Origin: Nitrospirota bacterium
GTDB lineage: Bacteria; Nitrospirota_A; Leptospirillia; Leptospirillales; Leptospirillaceae
DNA: 46,354 nucleotides
Reading direction: 5' to 3'
Assembly: GCA_021829515.1 (NCBI GenBank)
Contig: JAKBPM010000007.1
Location: forward strand, 1-46,354
In this document: positions 16,812-24,678 of the stretch, piece after piece
Layout of the letters: the number at the start of each line of letters is the position of its first letter
Position numbering within the stretch: position 1 is the first letter of the stretch
The notes under the pieces: model-generated
Database searches by the model: none
Seen by the model: only the letters and a program-made list of their open reading frames with translations
What the model was told of the DNA's origin: nothing
Translations under genes and position numbers: made by a program

Positions 16812-17447
16812 TTATTGACGGCTGTTTTGACTGTTGCCAAGCCATTTTGTGATGAATTTCCTGATCTTGTCGCTGTCAGCCTTGTTCAGGGTGAGTAGTC
16901 TTGTCCATGCGGTCACGGTAATGAGTGAGGGGATTGTCGGGTTTTTTGCCACAACAACCCCTTTTCCTTCTTCCAGGCCAATCGATGGAGAATAAGTGTC
17001 GAAAGAGCGGGCAATCGATTGAAGCTTTGAAACGGTGTCAGGGCAAGTGCAGTTGTATTGGATCAGGATGTTTCCGTGTTCGAGCAGATGAACCTGGATG
17101 TAGTCAGGCATTGGCGAATCAGGAAAGTAGGATCCAATAAACTCCTCACGATGGGGACCTGATGTCGGTGGCGAGCTGTTGTAATGGAACCCTCTCAGTT
17201 GAGACATTTCCCAGTGATCATGTCCCTGGGAAGGATAAAAGACGCCCAGGTCCGGATCCGTTGTATTGACCGCCGGAGCCTTGGCTGTCGCGGTTGGGGG
17301 AGTCGGTTGGGCAGCAGGAGACTCCTCGCTCAGCCGGGAAGCTTTTTTGTGCTGTACGATATAGACGAGAAACGTCCCTACAATCAGAAGAATCAGGATA
17401 AGTGGCCAACGGCTTGAGAACGGTGCGGACTTTTGATTGCTAGGCAT
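16812..17447 (-). CDS. membrane-anchored DUF3105 protein
   Basis: 211 residues from ATG 17447, selected because AGGAGA lies about 8 nt upstream; a longer frame to 17537 lacks a signal. One transmembrane helix (about residues 14-32) is followed by a low-complexity Ala/Pro/Thr linker and a globular domain with the DUF3105 signature: HYNSSPPTSGPHR, then a VHLLEHGNILIQYNC segment. The conserved histidines and cysteine pair (YNCTC) suggest metal or redox chemistry, but no function is established to my knowledge. The helix-first topology places the domain outside the cytoplasm. It lies 52 nt upstream of the RND pump gene on the same strand, so they probably share the promoter at 17588-17616. Confidence 0.82.
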   Translation of the reverse strand: MPSNQKSAPFSSRWPLILILLIVGTFLVYIVQHKKASRLSEESPAAQPTPPTATAKAPAVNTTDPDLGVFYPSQGHDHWEMSQLRGFHYNSSPPTSGPHREEFIGSYFPDSPMPDYIQVHLLEHGNILIQYNCTCPDTVSKLQSIARSFDTYSPSIGLEEGKGVVVAKNPTIPSLITVTAWTRLLTLNKADSDKIRKFITKWLGNSQNSRQ

Positions 17448-17587
17448 GAAACATTTCTCCTGATGTTGCTCCCTCATGACTGTCGGGGTGGGAACGGGTT
17501 TGAGTGGATTGGAGTACGATGAATTTTTGATGTGCAATATATAAAGCCCATTTGGAGAAAATTCCCCTGCAGCAGCTCAATTTTTGT

Positions 17588-17616
17588 ATTATCGCCTTTA
17601 GACTGTCTCTGTTCAA
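17588..17616 (-). promoter_or_regulatory. candidate promoter for the DUF3105-RND unit
   Basis: On the minus strand -35 TTGAAC (17611-17616) and -10 GATAAT (17588-17593) are separated by 17 bp. Transcription would begin near 17581, leaving a leader of about 134 nt. This is one of the best sigma-70 matches in the window. Confidence 0.6.
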
Positions 17617-17729
17617 TAGAGCCGTGCCTTTGAAGGATGTTTTTCGGAGAACGGGTTGACATTTTTTCTCACGTTTTAAGCCGGAGGGATAGTCCAGAAG
17701 GATGAGTTTGGGGGATTTGTGTATGGTGA

Positions 17730-18356
17730 TTATCGGGATTGTGAGAGAAAATCTTTCATTGTTCTGGCAGGGTCAGAGGATTTCGTAATCGCCCCCGACA
17801 CGGCAACTGTTTGTGCTCCAGCTTTAAAAATCTCTCCCGCCTGACTTGGGGTAATTCCTCCAATCGCTACCAGGGGAAGTTTTGTAACTTTTCTGGTCTC
17901 AATGATCCCCTCGATTCCCCTGGGCGCATGTTCGAGTGTCTTTGTTTCGGTAGGGTTGATCGGGCCAACGCCGAGGTAGTCCGGAGCTAAGATGATCGCT
18001 CTTTTTACTTCATAAAGATTATGTGTTGAAATGCCGATGTGAAAGCTTGGTTTGGGTCTGTGTGGCAAATCGGAGATGATCGAAGAGATATCATCCTGTC
18101 CCAGATGACTTCCGTCTGCGTCTGTGAGGGCGGCAATATCCGGTCTGTCATTGATCGTGAGAAGGGCGCTGTATCTGGAGGTGAGGTCGCGTATCTCGGA
18201 AGCCCACGAAAAAAGTTCGCTTTCCGAAAGAGCCTTGTCCCTGAATTGAAACCAGGAAAGCCCTTCGGAGAGAAGGTGCTCAAGGCATGAAAAAAATGAT
18301 GGTTTGTCGGTGAAGTCCTGGCTGCCGGCGATATAGAGAAGCTTGGGAAAATTCAT
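17730..18356 (-). CDS. thiE: thiamine-phosphate synthase
   Basis: 208 residues, the usual ThiE length, a TIM-barrel enzyme. Recognisable segments are FQFRDKALSE (the QxR-K region binding the pyrimidine pyrophosphate), LTINDRPDIA, DGSHLGQDD, GVGPINPTETK and the C-terminal phosphate loop AIGGITPSQAGE. It joins hydroxymethylpyrimidine pyrophosphate with the thiazole phosphate to give thiamine phosphate. Only 5 nt separate it from accC upstream, so it is the last gene of the minus-strand aroQ-efp-accB-accC-thiE run. There is no TPP riboswitch in that gap and none is recognisable further upstream. Confidence 0.93.
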   Translation of the reverse strand: MNFPKLLYIAGSQDFTDKPSFFSCLEHLLSEGLSWFQFRDKALSESELFSWASEIRDLTSRYSALLTINDRPDIAALTDADGSHLGQDDISSIISDLPHRPKPSFHIGISTHNLYEVKRAIILAPDYLGVGPINPTETKTLEHAPRGIEGIIETRKVTKLPLVAIGGITPSQAGEIFKAGAQTVAVSGAITKSSDPARTMKDFLSQSR

Positions 18357-18361
18357 GGAGG

Positions 18362-19756
18362 TTAGCCCTGGATGAATGGTGGGGTTTCCTCGGCGATTCT
18401 TTTCTCCCGCTTTGTCATGATCTGATCAATAAAGGAAGTGTCATATTTTCCCTTGATAAAATCCGGATCATCGAGGATTGTCAGGTGGAGGGGAATTGTT
18501 GTCTTGATTCCCTCAATCAGATATTCGGAGAGAGCCCTTTTCATTCTGGCCATTGCTTCATCCCTGTCTTTCCCTGTCACGATGACTTTTGCAAGAAGGC
18601 TGTCATAGTGCGGTGAGATCACCGAGCCGGTTGTAACCCAGGAGTCAACCCTGACGCCTGGGCCGCCCGGCTGGATCATCCGGGTGATTGTTCCGGGGGA
18701 AGGGGTAAAGGTCCACGGATCTTCCGCATTGATCCGGCACTCGATGGTATGTCCGGTACTTTTTTTCACTTCAGGGACGGGTCTTCCCGCCGCAATCAGA
18801 ATCTGGGCTTTCACGAGATCATAGTTGAATGCCTGTTCTGTAATGGGATGTTCAACCTGGATGCGGGTATTCATTTCTATAAAATAGAAATTTTTTTTAT
18901 CGTCAACGAGAAATTCGATTGTTCCTGCATTGACATATCCACAGGCTTTGGCTGCCATAACCGCTGTTTCGGACATTTTTGCCCGGACTCCTGCAGTCAG
19001 AAGGGGTGAAGGTGTTTCCTCAAGGAGTTTTTGATGGCGCCTCTGGACAGAACAGTCACGCTCTCCCATAGCGATGACGTTGCCACTATGGTCAGAGAGT
19101 ATCTGAATCTCAACATGGTGTGGACCAATAAAGTACTTTTCGATGTAGACATCCCTGGAGCCAAACGCTTGGTAGGCTTCGGTTTGGGCAGATTGAAACG
19201 CATTTGAGAAGCCGTCCTTTTCATGAACGATCCTCATTCCCCGCCCCCCTCCACCAGCGGAAGCCTTGATAATAAGAGGAAAGCCAATTTCATTGGCTAT
19301 TTCAAGGCCTTCTTCTTCAGACAAAACGGCCCCGATCGAACCCGGCACAACAGGAACGCCCGTTTCCCTCATGAGAGCTTTTGCCCGCGCTTTATCTCCC
19401 ATAAGGGAAATGCTTTCAGGCGACGGCCCAATGAAAACCACCCCCGCAGAATGACAAATCTCAGCAAAGTGGGCGTTTTCTGACAGAAATCCATATCCAG
19501 GGTGGATGGCTTCTGACTGAGTGACCTCGGCTGCACTGATGATATTGGGGATGTTTCTGTAACTGGAATTTGTTTCGGGTGGACCGACACAAATGGCTTC
19601 ATCTGCCATTTGGACATGCAATGCGTTCCGGTCGGCGGTGGAAAAGATGGCAACGGTTCGAACCCCGAGCTCCCTGCAGGCCCTGATAACTCGAACTGCA
19701 ATTTCTCCGCGGTTTGCAATCAGGATTTTCTGGAAAGGAGGTGTTTGGCGGCTCAT
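18362..19756 (-). CDS. accC: biotin carboxylase subunit of acetyl-CoA carboxylase
   Basis: 464 residues, a little longer than E. coli AccC (449). N-terminal biotin-carboxylase domain begins [20 protein letters not shown]; the ATP-grasp glycine loop is [12 protein letters not shown]; the active-site stretch [16 protein letters not shown] and the C-terminal [10 protein letters not shown] segment are present. It carboxylates biotin bound to AccB using bicarbonate and ATP, the first half of malonyl-CoA synthesis. Its ATG overlaps the accB stop codon (ATGA, 19753-19756), so the two are translationally coupled. The C-terminal tail of about 15 residues after IMTKREKR is not conserved in my memory of the family. 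Confidence 0.97.
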   Translation of the reverse strand: MSRQTPPFQKILIANRGEIAVRVIRACRELGVRTVAIFSTADRNALHVQMADEAICVGPPETNSSYRNIPNIISAAEVTQSEAIHPGYGFLSENAHFAEICHSAGVVFIGPSPESISLMGDKARAKALMRETGVPVVPGSIGAVLSEEEGLEIANEIGFPLIIKASAGGGGRGMRIVHEKDGFSNAFQSAQTEAYQAFGSRDVYIEKYFIGPHHVEIQILSDHSGNVIAMGERDCSVQRRHQKLLEETPSPLLTAGVRAKMSETAVMAAKACGYVNAGTIEFLVDDKKNFYFIEMNTRIQVEHPITEQAFNYDLVKAQILIAAGRPVPEVKKSTGHTIECRINAEDPWTFTPSPGTITRMIQPGGPGVRVDSWVTTGSVISPHYDSLLAKVIVTGKDRDEAMARMKRALSEYLIEGIKTTIPLHLTILDDPDFIKGKYDTSFIDQIMTKREKRIAEETPPFIQG

Positions 19757-20220
19757 CCGTTCTCCGGTGTGATCGCAATTTCAATAAGCGGTGTTCCAAA
19801 TTCAACTGCCCGCCCATCTTCCACCAGAATTGCTTTCACGATACCGTCGAACTCGGACTCAATCTCATTCATCAGCTTCATGGCTTCGATGATGCATAGA
19901 ACCTGTCCTTTTCGGACTGTGGCTCCAATTTCAACATACGGCCCCGCATCCGGAGATGGGGACCGATAAAATGTCCCGACAATCGGGGATGTTACGTTTC
20001 TTGAGGACTCTTTGTCCGGTGGTACCGGTGCCTGTTGCCTGAACCCCTCTGATGAATGGTGGTCTGCAAGAGGCTCTCTTGCGACCAACTTCATTCCGGC
20101 GGAAGCCTGGTAGGCAGGTTTTTCGATGCGAATTCGAAGACCCTCCCGCTCCATCTCAAAAACGGTAATATTTGTTCCCTGCAGAAGAGCCAAAAGCTCC
20201 GATATTTCAGGATTTGTCAT
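19753..20220 (-). CDS. accB: biotin carboxyl carrier protein of acetyl-CoA carboxylase
   Basis: 155 residues, standard for AccB. An N-terminal helical part ([19 protein letters not shown]) is followed by a Pro/Ser-rich linker (about 50-75) and the C-terminal biotinyl domain. The biotinylated lysine is K115 in [10 protein letters not shown], with the preceding [10 protein letters not shown] typical of bacterial AccB thumb-containing domains. It carries carboxybiotin between AccC and the carboxyltransferase. The biotin genes elsewhere in the window would supply its cofactor. It is 51 nt downstream of efp, as in many bacteria where efp and accBC are neighbours. Confidence 0.97.
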   Translation of the reverse strand: MTNPEISELLALLQGTNITVFEMEREGLRIRIEKPAYQASAGMKLVAREPLADHHSSEGFRQQAPVPPDKESSRNVTSPIVGTFYRSPSPDAGPYVEIGATVRKGQVLCIIEAMKLMNEIESEFDGIVKAILVEDGRAVEFGTPLIEIAITPENG

Positions 20221-20271
20221 TTTCTTCCCTCTGGATGCAGGGGAGGTTTTTCGATTTTTTCATGAGAAACA

Positions 20272-20847
20272 TTAGGAAGCTGTTTTGACGCGTTCAATAT
20301 AATCTCCGGTTCTGGTGTCGACCTTGACTACATCACCTTCCTGAAGATGGAAGGGAACCTTGACTACAGCGCCACTTTCAAGTTTGGCCGGCTTTGAGCC
20401 TCCTGAAGCGGTATCGCCTTTTCGGCCGGGATCTGTTTCAGCAATGGCAAGCTCCACAAAAAGAGGGAGATCTACAGTGATGGCTTTCCCGCGATAAAAT
20501 AAAATCGTCGCGATCATCTGTTCTTTCAGGAACAGGATCCGGTCTCCGAGCTCTGCCTTTGATAGTGAGATCTGTTCATAGTTTTCAGTGTCCATGAAGA
20601 TGTAGTCACTGTCTTGTGTATATAGAAATTGCATGTTTTTTTCTTCAATATCCGGCTCGTCGAATTTTTCCCCGGTTCGGAATGTTCTTTCGATGACAGC
20701 TCCGGACTTCAGGCTTTTAAGTTTTGTCCTGACGAAAGAACCGCCTTTTCCCGGCTTGACATGCTGAAATTCAACGATGATGTATGGCTCATTGTCGAGC
20801 TCTAGACGTGAACCGTTTCGAAATTCGTTTGTTACAATAACTCCCAT
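20272..20847 (-). CDS. efp: translation elongation factor P
   Basis: 191 residues with the three-beta-domain layout of EF-P. The lysine that is post-translationally modified in many species is K34 in the loop KPGKGGSF, exactly the E. coli position. EF-P relieves ribosome stalling at polyproline. The lysine in the loop suggests beta-lysylation or a similar modification rather than arginine rhamnosylation; no modification gene is in the window. Start ATG 20847 has AGGAG 8 nt upstream. Nearby proteins contain Pro runs (AroQ ends with PTPPP; the TPR-roadblock protein has Pro-rich linkers). Confidence 0.97.
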   Translation of the reverse strand: MGVIVTNEFRNGSRLELDNEPYIIVEFQHVKPGKGGSFVRTKLKSLKSGAVIERTFRTGEKFDEPDIEEKNMQFLYTQDSDYIFMDTENYEQISLSKAELGDRILFLKEQMIATILFYRGKAITVDLPLFVELAIAETDPGRKGDTASGGSKPAKLESGAVVKVPFHLQEGDVVKVDTRTGDYIERVKTAS

Positions 20848-20890
20848 GAGTCAGGCTCCTGGATCAAAGATCTTATAAGGGTTGATTGCC

Positions 20891-20918
20891 CTCCTCCGAT
20901 AAATCAGTTACGGAGGAG
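20891..20918 (-). repeat. 8-bp inverted repeat enclosing the aroQ stop codon
   Basis: CTCCTCCG (20891-20898) and CGGAGGAG (20911-20918) are perfectly complementary across a 12-nt loop that contains the aroQ stop codon (20908-20910). The upstream arm on the mRNA encodes the final prolines of AroQ. There is no downstream T run, so it may protect or process the mRNA between aroQ and efp. Confidence 0.5.
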
Positions 20919-21357
20919 GAGTTGGTAACAGCTTCAAAAAAGCCATAAAAGCGAGTTGGTATCCCAAAATGCCAAATCCGGAGATTGATCCTATCGCGAT
21001 GTCCGATAAATAATTGACCTGGCGGAAATCTTCCCGCTTGGCAACATTGGAGACATGAACCTCCAGAACCGGAAGGCCGGAAGTGAGAAACGCATCGCGA
21101 ATGGCAATGCTTGTATGGGTAAACCCTCCAAGATTGGCAATGATTCCGCTGATATTGTCCCTGGACTCCTGGATCCGGTCAATGATGGCCCCTTCGTGGT
21201 TGGACTGAAAAAAGGTGACTCCAAGTCCGTGTTCCCGGGAGAGGGCAAGCAAATTTGCCTCCATGTCGGCCAGGCTTTCCTTTCCGTAAATGGAGGGCTC
21301 TCTCGATCCAAGCATGTTCAGGTTTGGGCCATTGAGGACAAGAATAGAGTGGTTCAT
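20908..21357 (-). CDS. aroQ: type II 3-dehydroquinate dehydratase
   Basis: 149 residues from ATG 21357, matching the family's 145-150; a longer frame to 21414 has a non-conserved extension. The N-terminus ILVLNGPNLNMLGSREPSIYG carries the Asn and the flexible-loop Arg and Tyr of the active site; FFQSNHEGAIID and HVSNVAKRE with the conserved His follow. It dehydrates 3-dehydroquinate in the shikimate pathway. The start codon overlaps the stop of the TPR-roadblock gene (ATGA), so the two are coupled. The normal ending is extended by a Pro-rich tail PTPPP. In many bacteria aroQ precedes efp and accB-accC, as here. Confidence 0.96.
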   Translation of the reverse strand: MNHSILVLNGPNLNMLGSREPSIYGKESLADMEANLLALSREHGLGVTFFQSNHEGAIIDRIQESRDNISGIIANLGGFTHTSIAIRDAFLTSGLPVLEVHVSNVAKREDFRQVNYLSDIAIGSISGFGILGYQLAFMAFLKLLPTPPP

Positions 21358-22778
21358 TGTTTGTGGTGGGATCCTGGCAAGGTTCCCATCTCCTGCCCGA
21401 TGATGTATCGGCATCGTCCGACATTGGCGTTGGGGTGGAGCCAGATAAAGAGTGCTCCGTTGTCTCCCTGATCATGAAAATAGAGAATCCCTTCATCCAT
21501 CCAGATAAATCCGTCTTGAACATGTCCTTTTCCAAGGGCTGACCCAAGTTCTGTAATCTGGCGCAGGAACTCTACCCCTTCTCCAGCAAAAATCTGATCT
21601 GTCTCGACCGAGTCATTCTTCTCGCTGCCCGTAATGGCAAGGCCGTCGGAGCTTGCCCATATAACATCAATGACATCTCTGTGAAGTCGTTGACGAATAC
21701 GGTTGACAAGATCCTCCGGATCTTCCGTGACAGTGGTGGTGGCGTGAAGGCTGGCGGCAGGCTCTGTGGATTTTTCAATGTGTCTGTCCACAAAAACGGG
21801 AGCTGGTTCCGGAGCCTTCTCGGTTTCCGGGAGGAGCGGTTCGGGTGAGGGCGGCGGAATCTCGGCAGCCTTCAGTTCTTCGGGCACAACGACTGTTGGC
21901 TCTGGAATACTCCCAGGCTCCTCTGAAGGCTCTTCATCCTGTATATCCTCTTCAATGAGGTATTCTGCCTTGTTTTCCGTGATCAATGCAGAGAGGGGGA
22001 AGTGGGCTTTTGCCAAGGCAAGTTTTTGGGCGACCAGAAGGTTGTTCGGATTTGTCTTCAAAACCTCGGAATAAATATGTTCTGCCTGGGGGTAACGTTT
22101 TTGTTCCATGAACAGGTCGCCCATTGTTTCTGTTTTTGGCAGAAGACTGAGCATATCCATGTCATTTTCGGGAATCAGGTCATTTTGAGGTGTTTGAAAA
22201 TGGGTTTCTTCCTGTTCTGGAAGAAAGTCCTCTTCCATTTGCCGGGGAACTGGAGATTCAAGACGCGGTTCCTCTGGCGCTGGCTCATCGGCAGCAGATT
22301 CCATTGTTGCTGGAGGCGAAGTGGGCTCCTGGAGATAGCTGGAGGGCAGACTCTCTTCTAAAGGGGGTTCTGGTGTCTTGCGCTCATTGATTTGATTGGC
22401 GAGTGAAATAATCTCAGGATCATCAGGTGAAAGAGATGCGGCAACAGTAACGGCCTCTTTCGCCTTTTCAAGCTCATTGTTTTCGTAATAGAGCTGCGCC
22501 AGGCTTTTCTGGGCAATAAGATTGTCAGGGATGGTCCTCGAGACAAATTCGAAATTTGCGATAGCCTCGGGGATCAGTCCCTTTTCCATCTGGACCTGAC
22601 CAAGTGTTATTCTGGCGGCAAGATAATAGGGATAGTATTCTACCCCTTTTGAAAGGAGGGCCTCTGCCTGATCGGTTTTCCCAAGTTCAATATAGGCCTC
22701 CGCCAGCTGAAGGAATGACCTGCTTTTGGGATTGGACTCAATGCGCTCCTCAAGTGCGGAAATTTCTTCAGGTGTCAT
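21354..22778 (-). CDS. TPR protein with C-terminal roadblock/LC7-like domain
   Basis: 474 residues. Residues ~1-133 are TPR helices (FLQLAEAYIELGKTDQAEAL and two more repeats), ~134-205 an acidic, proline-rich linker, ~218-262 another TPR (RYPQAEHIYSEVLKTNPNN), ~263-352 a second Glu/Pro-rich linker, and ~360-465 a compact domain. That last domain, with VIWASSDGLAITGSE early, GFIWMDEGILYFHD, LFIWLHPNANVGRCRYII late, has the size and strand pattern of roadblock/LC7 domains, which regulate small Ras-like GTPases (MglA) in bacteria. The fold call is from pattern only. It overlaps aroQ (ATGA) and has a candidate promoter at 22874-22902. No signal peptide, so cytoplasmic. Confidence 0.7.
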   Translation of the reverse strand: MTPEEISALEERIESNPKSRSFLQLAEAYIELGKTDQAEALLSKGVEYYPYYLAARITLGQVQMEKGLIPEAIANFEFVSRTIPDNLIAQKSLAQLYYENNELEKAKEAVTVAASLSPDDPEIISLANQINERKTPEPPLEESLPSSYLQEPTSPPATMESAADEPAPEEPRLESPVPRQMEEDFLPEQEETHFQTPQNDLIPENDMDMLSLLPKTETMGDLFMEQKRYPQAEHIYSEVLKTNPNNLLVAQKLALAKAHFPLSALITENKAEYLIEEDIQDEEPSEEPGSIPEPTVVVPEELKAAEIPPPSPEPLLPETEKAPEPAPVFVDRHIEKSTEPAASLHATTTVTEDPEDLVNRIRQRLHRDVIDVIWASSDGLAITGSEKNDSVETDQIFAGEGVEFLRQITELGSALGKGHVQDGFIWMDEGILYFHDQGDNGALFIWLHPNANVGRCRYIIGQEMGTLPGSHHKQ

Positions 22779-22824
22779 GTGCCTCTCATTTGATCTGCTG
22801 GTCTTTACCGGTTAGTGGCGGGGA

Positions 22825-22839
22825 TTGTCCGGCGGACAA
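22825..22839. repeat. perfect 15-nt palindrome downstream of a promoter
   Basis: TTGTCCG-G-CGGACAA lies about 35 bp downstream of the -10 box of the candidate promoter at 22874-22902, in the leader of the TPR-roadblock gene. It could be an operator or a small transcript hairpin. Confidence 0.5.
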
Positions 22840-22873
22840 AAACCTGTCCAGATGTATGAACCCTATGTGGGGC

Positions 22874-22902
22874 ATCCTACCAATCCACCATCTTTTTGGC
22901 AA
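22874..22902 (-). promoter_or_regulatory. candidate promoter for the TPR-roadblock/aroQ/efp/acc run
   Basis: On the minus strand -35 TTGCCA (22897-22902) and -10 TAGGAT (22874-22879) are 17 bp apart. It lies in the 215-nt gap that separates coaBC from the next minus-strand gene, the natural place for a new transcript. Confidence 0.45.
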
Positions 22903-22993
22903 GGTACGAACTTGCGGATGAATAATGGGTTTGTAATGCTTTCTGACTGTTTTTCTCCTGGTGACGGAAAAGAGAAAAAACGGCCCGGTTGTC

Positions 22994-24226
22994 TTACTGT
23001 GTGAGCGATCGGGCTCGATGGAGCAGAATCTTATCGATGAGCCAGTCTGCAAGGTCTTTCTTTTTCCCGCTTTTTTCCTCAGACAGGGAATCATCATGGT
23101 CAATCAGGCTTATGGTATTGTTGTCCGATCCGAATCCTGATCCTGCTTCTGAAATATTGTTTGCTGCCAACAGATCAACCCCTTTTCTGAGGAGTTTATC
23201 CTGAAGATCCTTTTTGACAAGTGATGTCTCGGCAGCAAAGCCCATGATCGTCTGACCAGGCCGACGGGATTTTGCCAATGTAGCCAATATGTCCGGGTTC
23301 TCTTTCAGGTGGAGGTGCCAGTCTTGTCCATCTTTTTTCTTTTTTTGTGAAAAAGAATTTTCAGTCGTATAGTCCGAGACGGCTGCTGCCATGATCAGGA
23401 TATCGGCAGAATGAAAATGGATAGAGAGCGCATCCTGCATTTCCCTGGCGGTTTCCACGCAGATCATGTTTGCTCCAGAAGGAGGTATCAAGGAGACAGG
23501 GCCGGACACGACTGTGACGGCTGCTCCACGTCGAATGGCCGCTTCCGCCAGCGCGTAACCCATTTTCCCGGAGGAACGGTTCCCTATGAATCTGACCTGA
23601 TCAATGGGTTCAAAAGTTGGTCCTGCAGAAATAAGGACTTTTTTCCCAAGGAGATCCCGGCTATCAGAAGAGCTTGCCTCTATCGACTTCTGCAGGGCCG
23701 CATAAATCGTCTCCACTCCGGCCATGCGTCCGATACCTGACCTTCCGGATGCAAGCGATCCGGTTTCTGGTGGGATCTCCTGGACATTCCAGCTTTTCAA
23801 TGTTGACAGGTGTGCCCGGGTAGCCGGATGGGTGTACATTCGCTCTTCCATGGCGGGAGCGAAAAGGATTCTGGCGGATGAAGCAAGGCAGATCGTGCTG
23901 AGGAGGTCATCTGCAAGCCCAAGGGCCATTTTAGCGATAAAGTCAGCCGATGCCGGGGCAATTAATACTGCCGATGCTCCCTGTGCCCATTCAACATGGG
24001 AAACACGTGGCCCCAGACCGTAGGCGGAGGTTTCAAGGGTATTGCCTGAAAAAACTTCAGCCGTTTCTTTCGGGAAAAAGTGGAGAGCATTCTCGGTCGC
24101 CACAACCTTTACATCGTAGTTTCCGGCCTTTAACAGTCTGATAAGGTCAAGGGCACGATGGGCAGCGATGCTGGCAGTTACCCCAAGAATAACAAGTTTT
24201 TTTTCCCGAACAGTGTTTGCTGCCAA
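22994..24226 (-). CDS. coaBC: bifunctional CoaBC (phosphopantothenoylcysteine synthetase/decarboxylase)
   Basis: 410 residues, as E. coli Dfp/CoaBC. The N-terminal CoaC flavoprotein half has VILGVTASIAAHRALDL and the catalytic histidine in SHVEWAQGA. The C-terminal CoaB half has ISAGPTFEPIDQVRFIGN, SSGKMG, KENPDILATL and AAETSL. The pathway step adds cysteine to phosphopantothenate and decarboxylates the product for coenzyme A. Two decarboxylase positions are unusual: the PAMN motif reads PAMEERMY (Asn to Glu), and the Cys of E. coli (GSQACG) is Ser (GSLASG). Start TTG 24226 follows rpoZ by 3 nt with GGAAG upstream. Identity is secure; decarboxylase chemistry may vary. Confidence 0.94.
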   Translation of the reverse strand: MAANTVREKKLVILGVTASIAAHRALDLIRLLKAGNYDVKVVATENALHFFPKETAEVFSGNTLETSAYGLGPRVSHVEWAQGASAVLIAPASADFIAKMALGLADDLLSTICLASSARILFAPAMEERMYTHPATRAHLSTLKSWNVQEIPPETGSLASGRSGIGRMAGVETIYAALQKSIEASSSDSRDLLGKKVLISAGPTFEPIDQVRFIGNRSSGKMGYALAEAAIRRGAAVTVVSGPVSLIPPSGANMICVETAREMQDALSIHFHSADILIMAAAVSDYTTENSFSQKKKKDGQDWHLHLKENPDILATLAKSRRPGQTIMGFAAETSLVKKDLQDKLLRKGVDLLAANNISEAGSGFGSDNNTISLIDHDDSLSEEKSGKKKDLADWLIDKILLHRARSLTQ

Positions 24227-24229
24227 GGT

Positions 24230-24631
24230 CTAGTCTTCCGAGCTGTCGTTATCCTCTGGCTCTTCTGCCTCAATTTCCGCATGTCCTTCGGGCTCGGCGT
24301 AGGTCTGGAGGTCTGCATGAAGAACCTCAGATGGTTCTGTTGCATAACCTCTCGAGAAGGAGAACCGTTCATCATGGCGCATTTTTTCCCGAAGTGCTTC
24401 CCTGCGCTTTTGTTCGATTTCCAGAGCCTTTTGTCCATAGACAATCTCAACTTTTGAGGCCAGAATTTCCTCAATCGCATTGGTTGTTTCTTTTTTATAG
24501 TGATGGGTAATTCTTGCCTTGGATCCTTCCATCAACTGGCGTGCCCTTTTTGCGGCTGCGATCACAAGCCTGTAACGGCTGTCGATGATTCCAGGGGTGA
24601 AGTCGATTGGTTTTGTGATCAGGTCATTCAT
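24230..24631 (-). CDS. rpoZ: RNA polymerase omega subunit, with C-terminal extension
   Basis: 133 residues from ATG 24631, preceded by AAAGGAG 9 nt upstream. The omega core is at the N-terminus: IDSRYRLVIAAAKRARQL and a later NAIEEILASKVEI-like segment. After about residue 85 it carries some 50 extra residues, increasingly acidic (ending EEPEDNDSSED), compared with about 91 residues in E. coli. Omega helps assemble and stabilise RNA polymerase and may mediate ppGpp effects. The gene sits in the conserved order yicC-remA-gmk-rpoZ-coaBC, which supports the call. Confidence 0.9.
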   Translation of the reverse strand: MNDLITKPIDFTPGIIDSRYRLVIAAAKRARQLMEGSKARITHHYKKETTNAIEEILASKVEIVYGQKALEIEQKRREALREKMRHDERFSFSRGYATEPSEVLHADLQTYAEPEGHAEIEAEEPEDNDSSED

Positions 24632-24678
24632 TTTTGTACACTCCTTTATCTTCTCGGAATTAAAAAACACACTTTTGA

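Noticed and set aside
17730..18361. TPP riboswitch upstream of thiE
   Set aside because: Only 5 nt separate thiE from accC; no riboswitch-like structure could fit.
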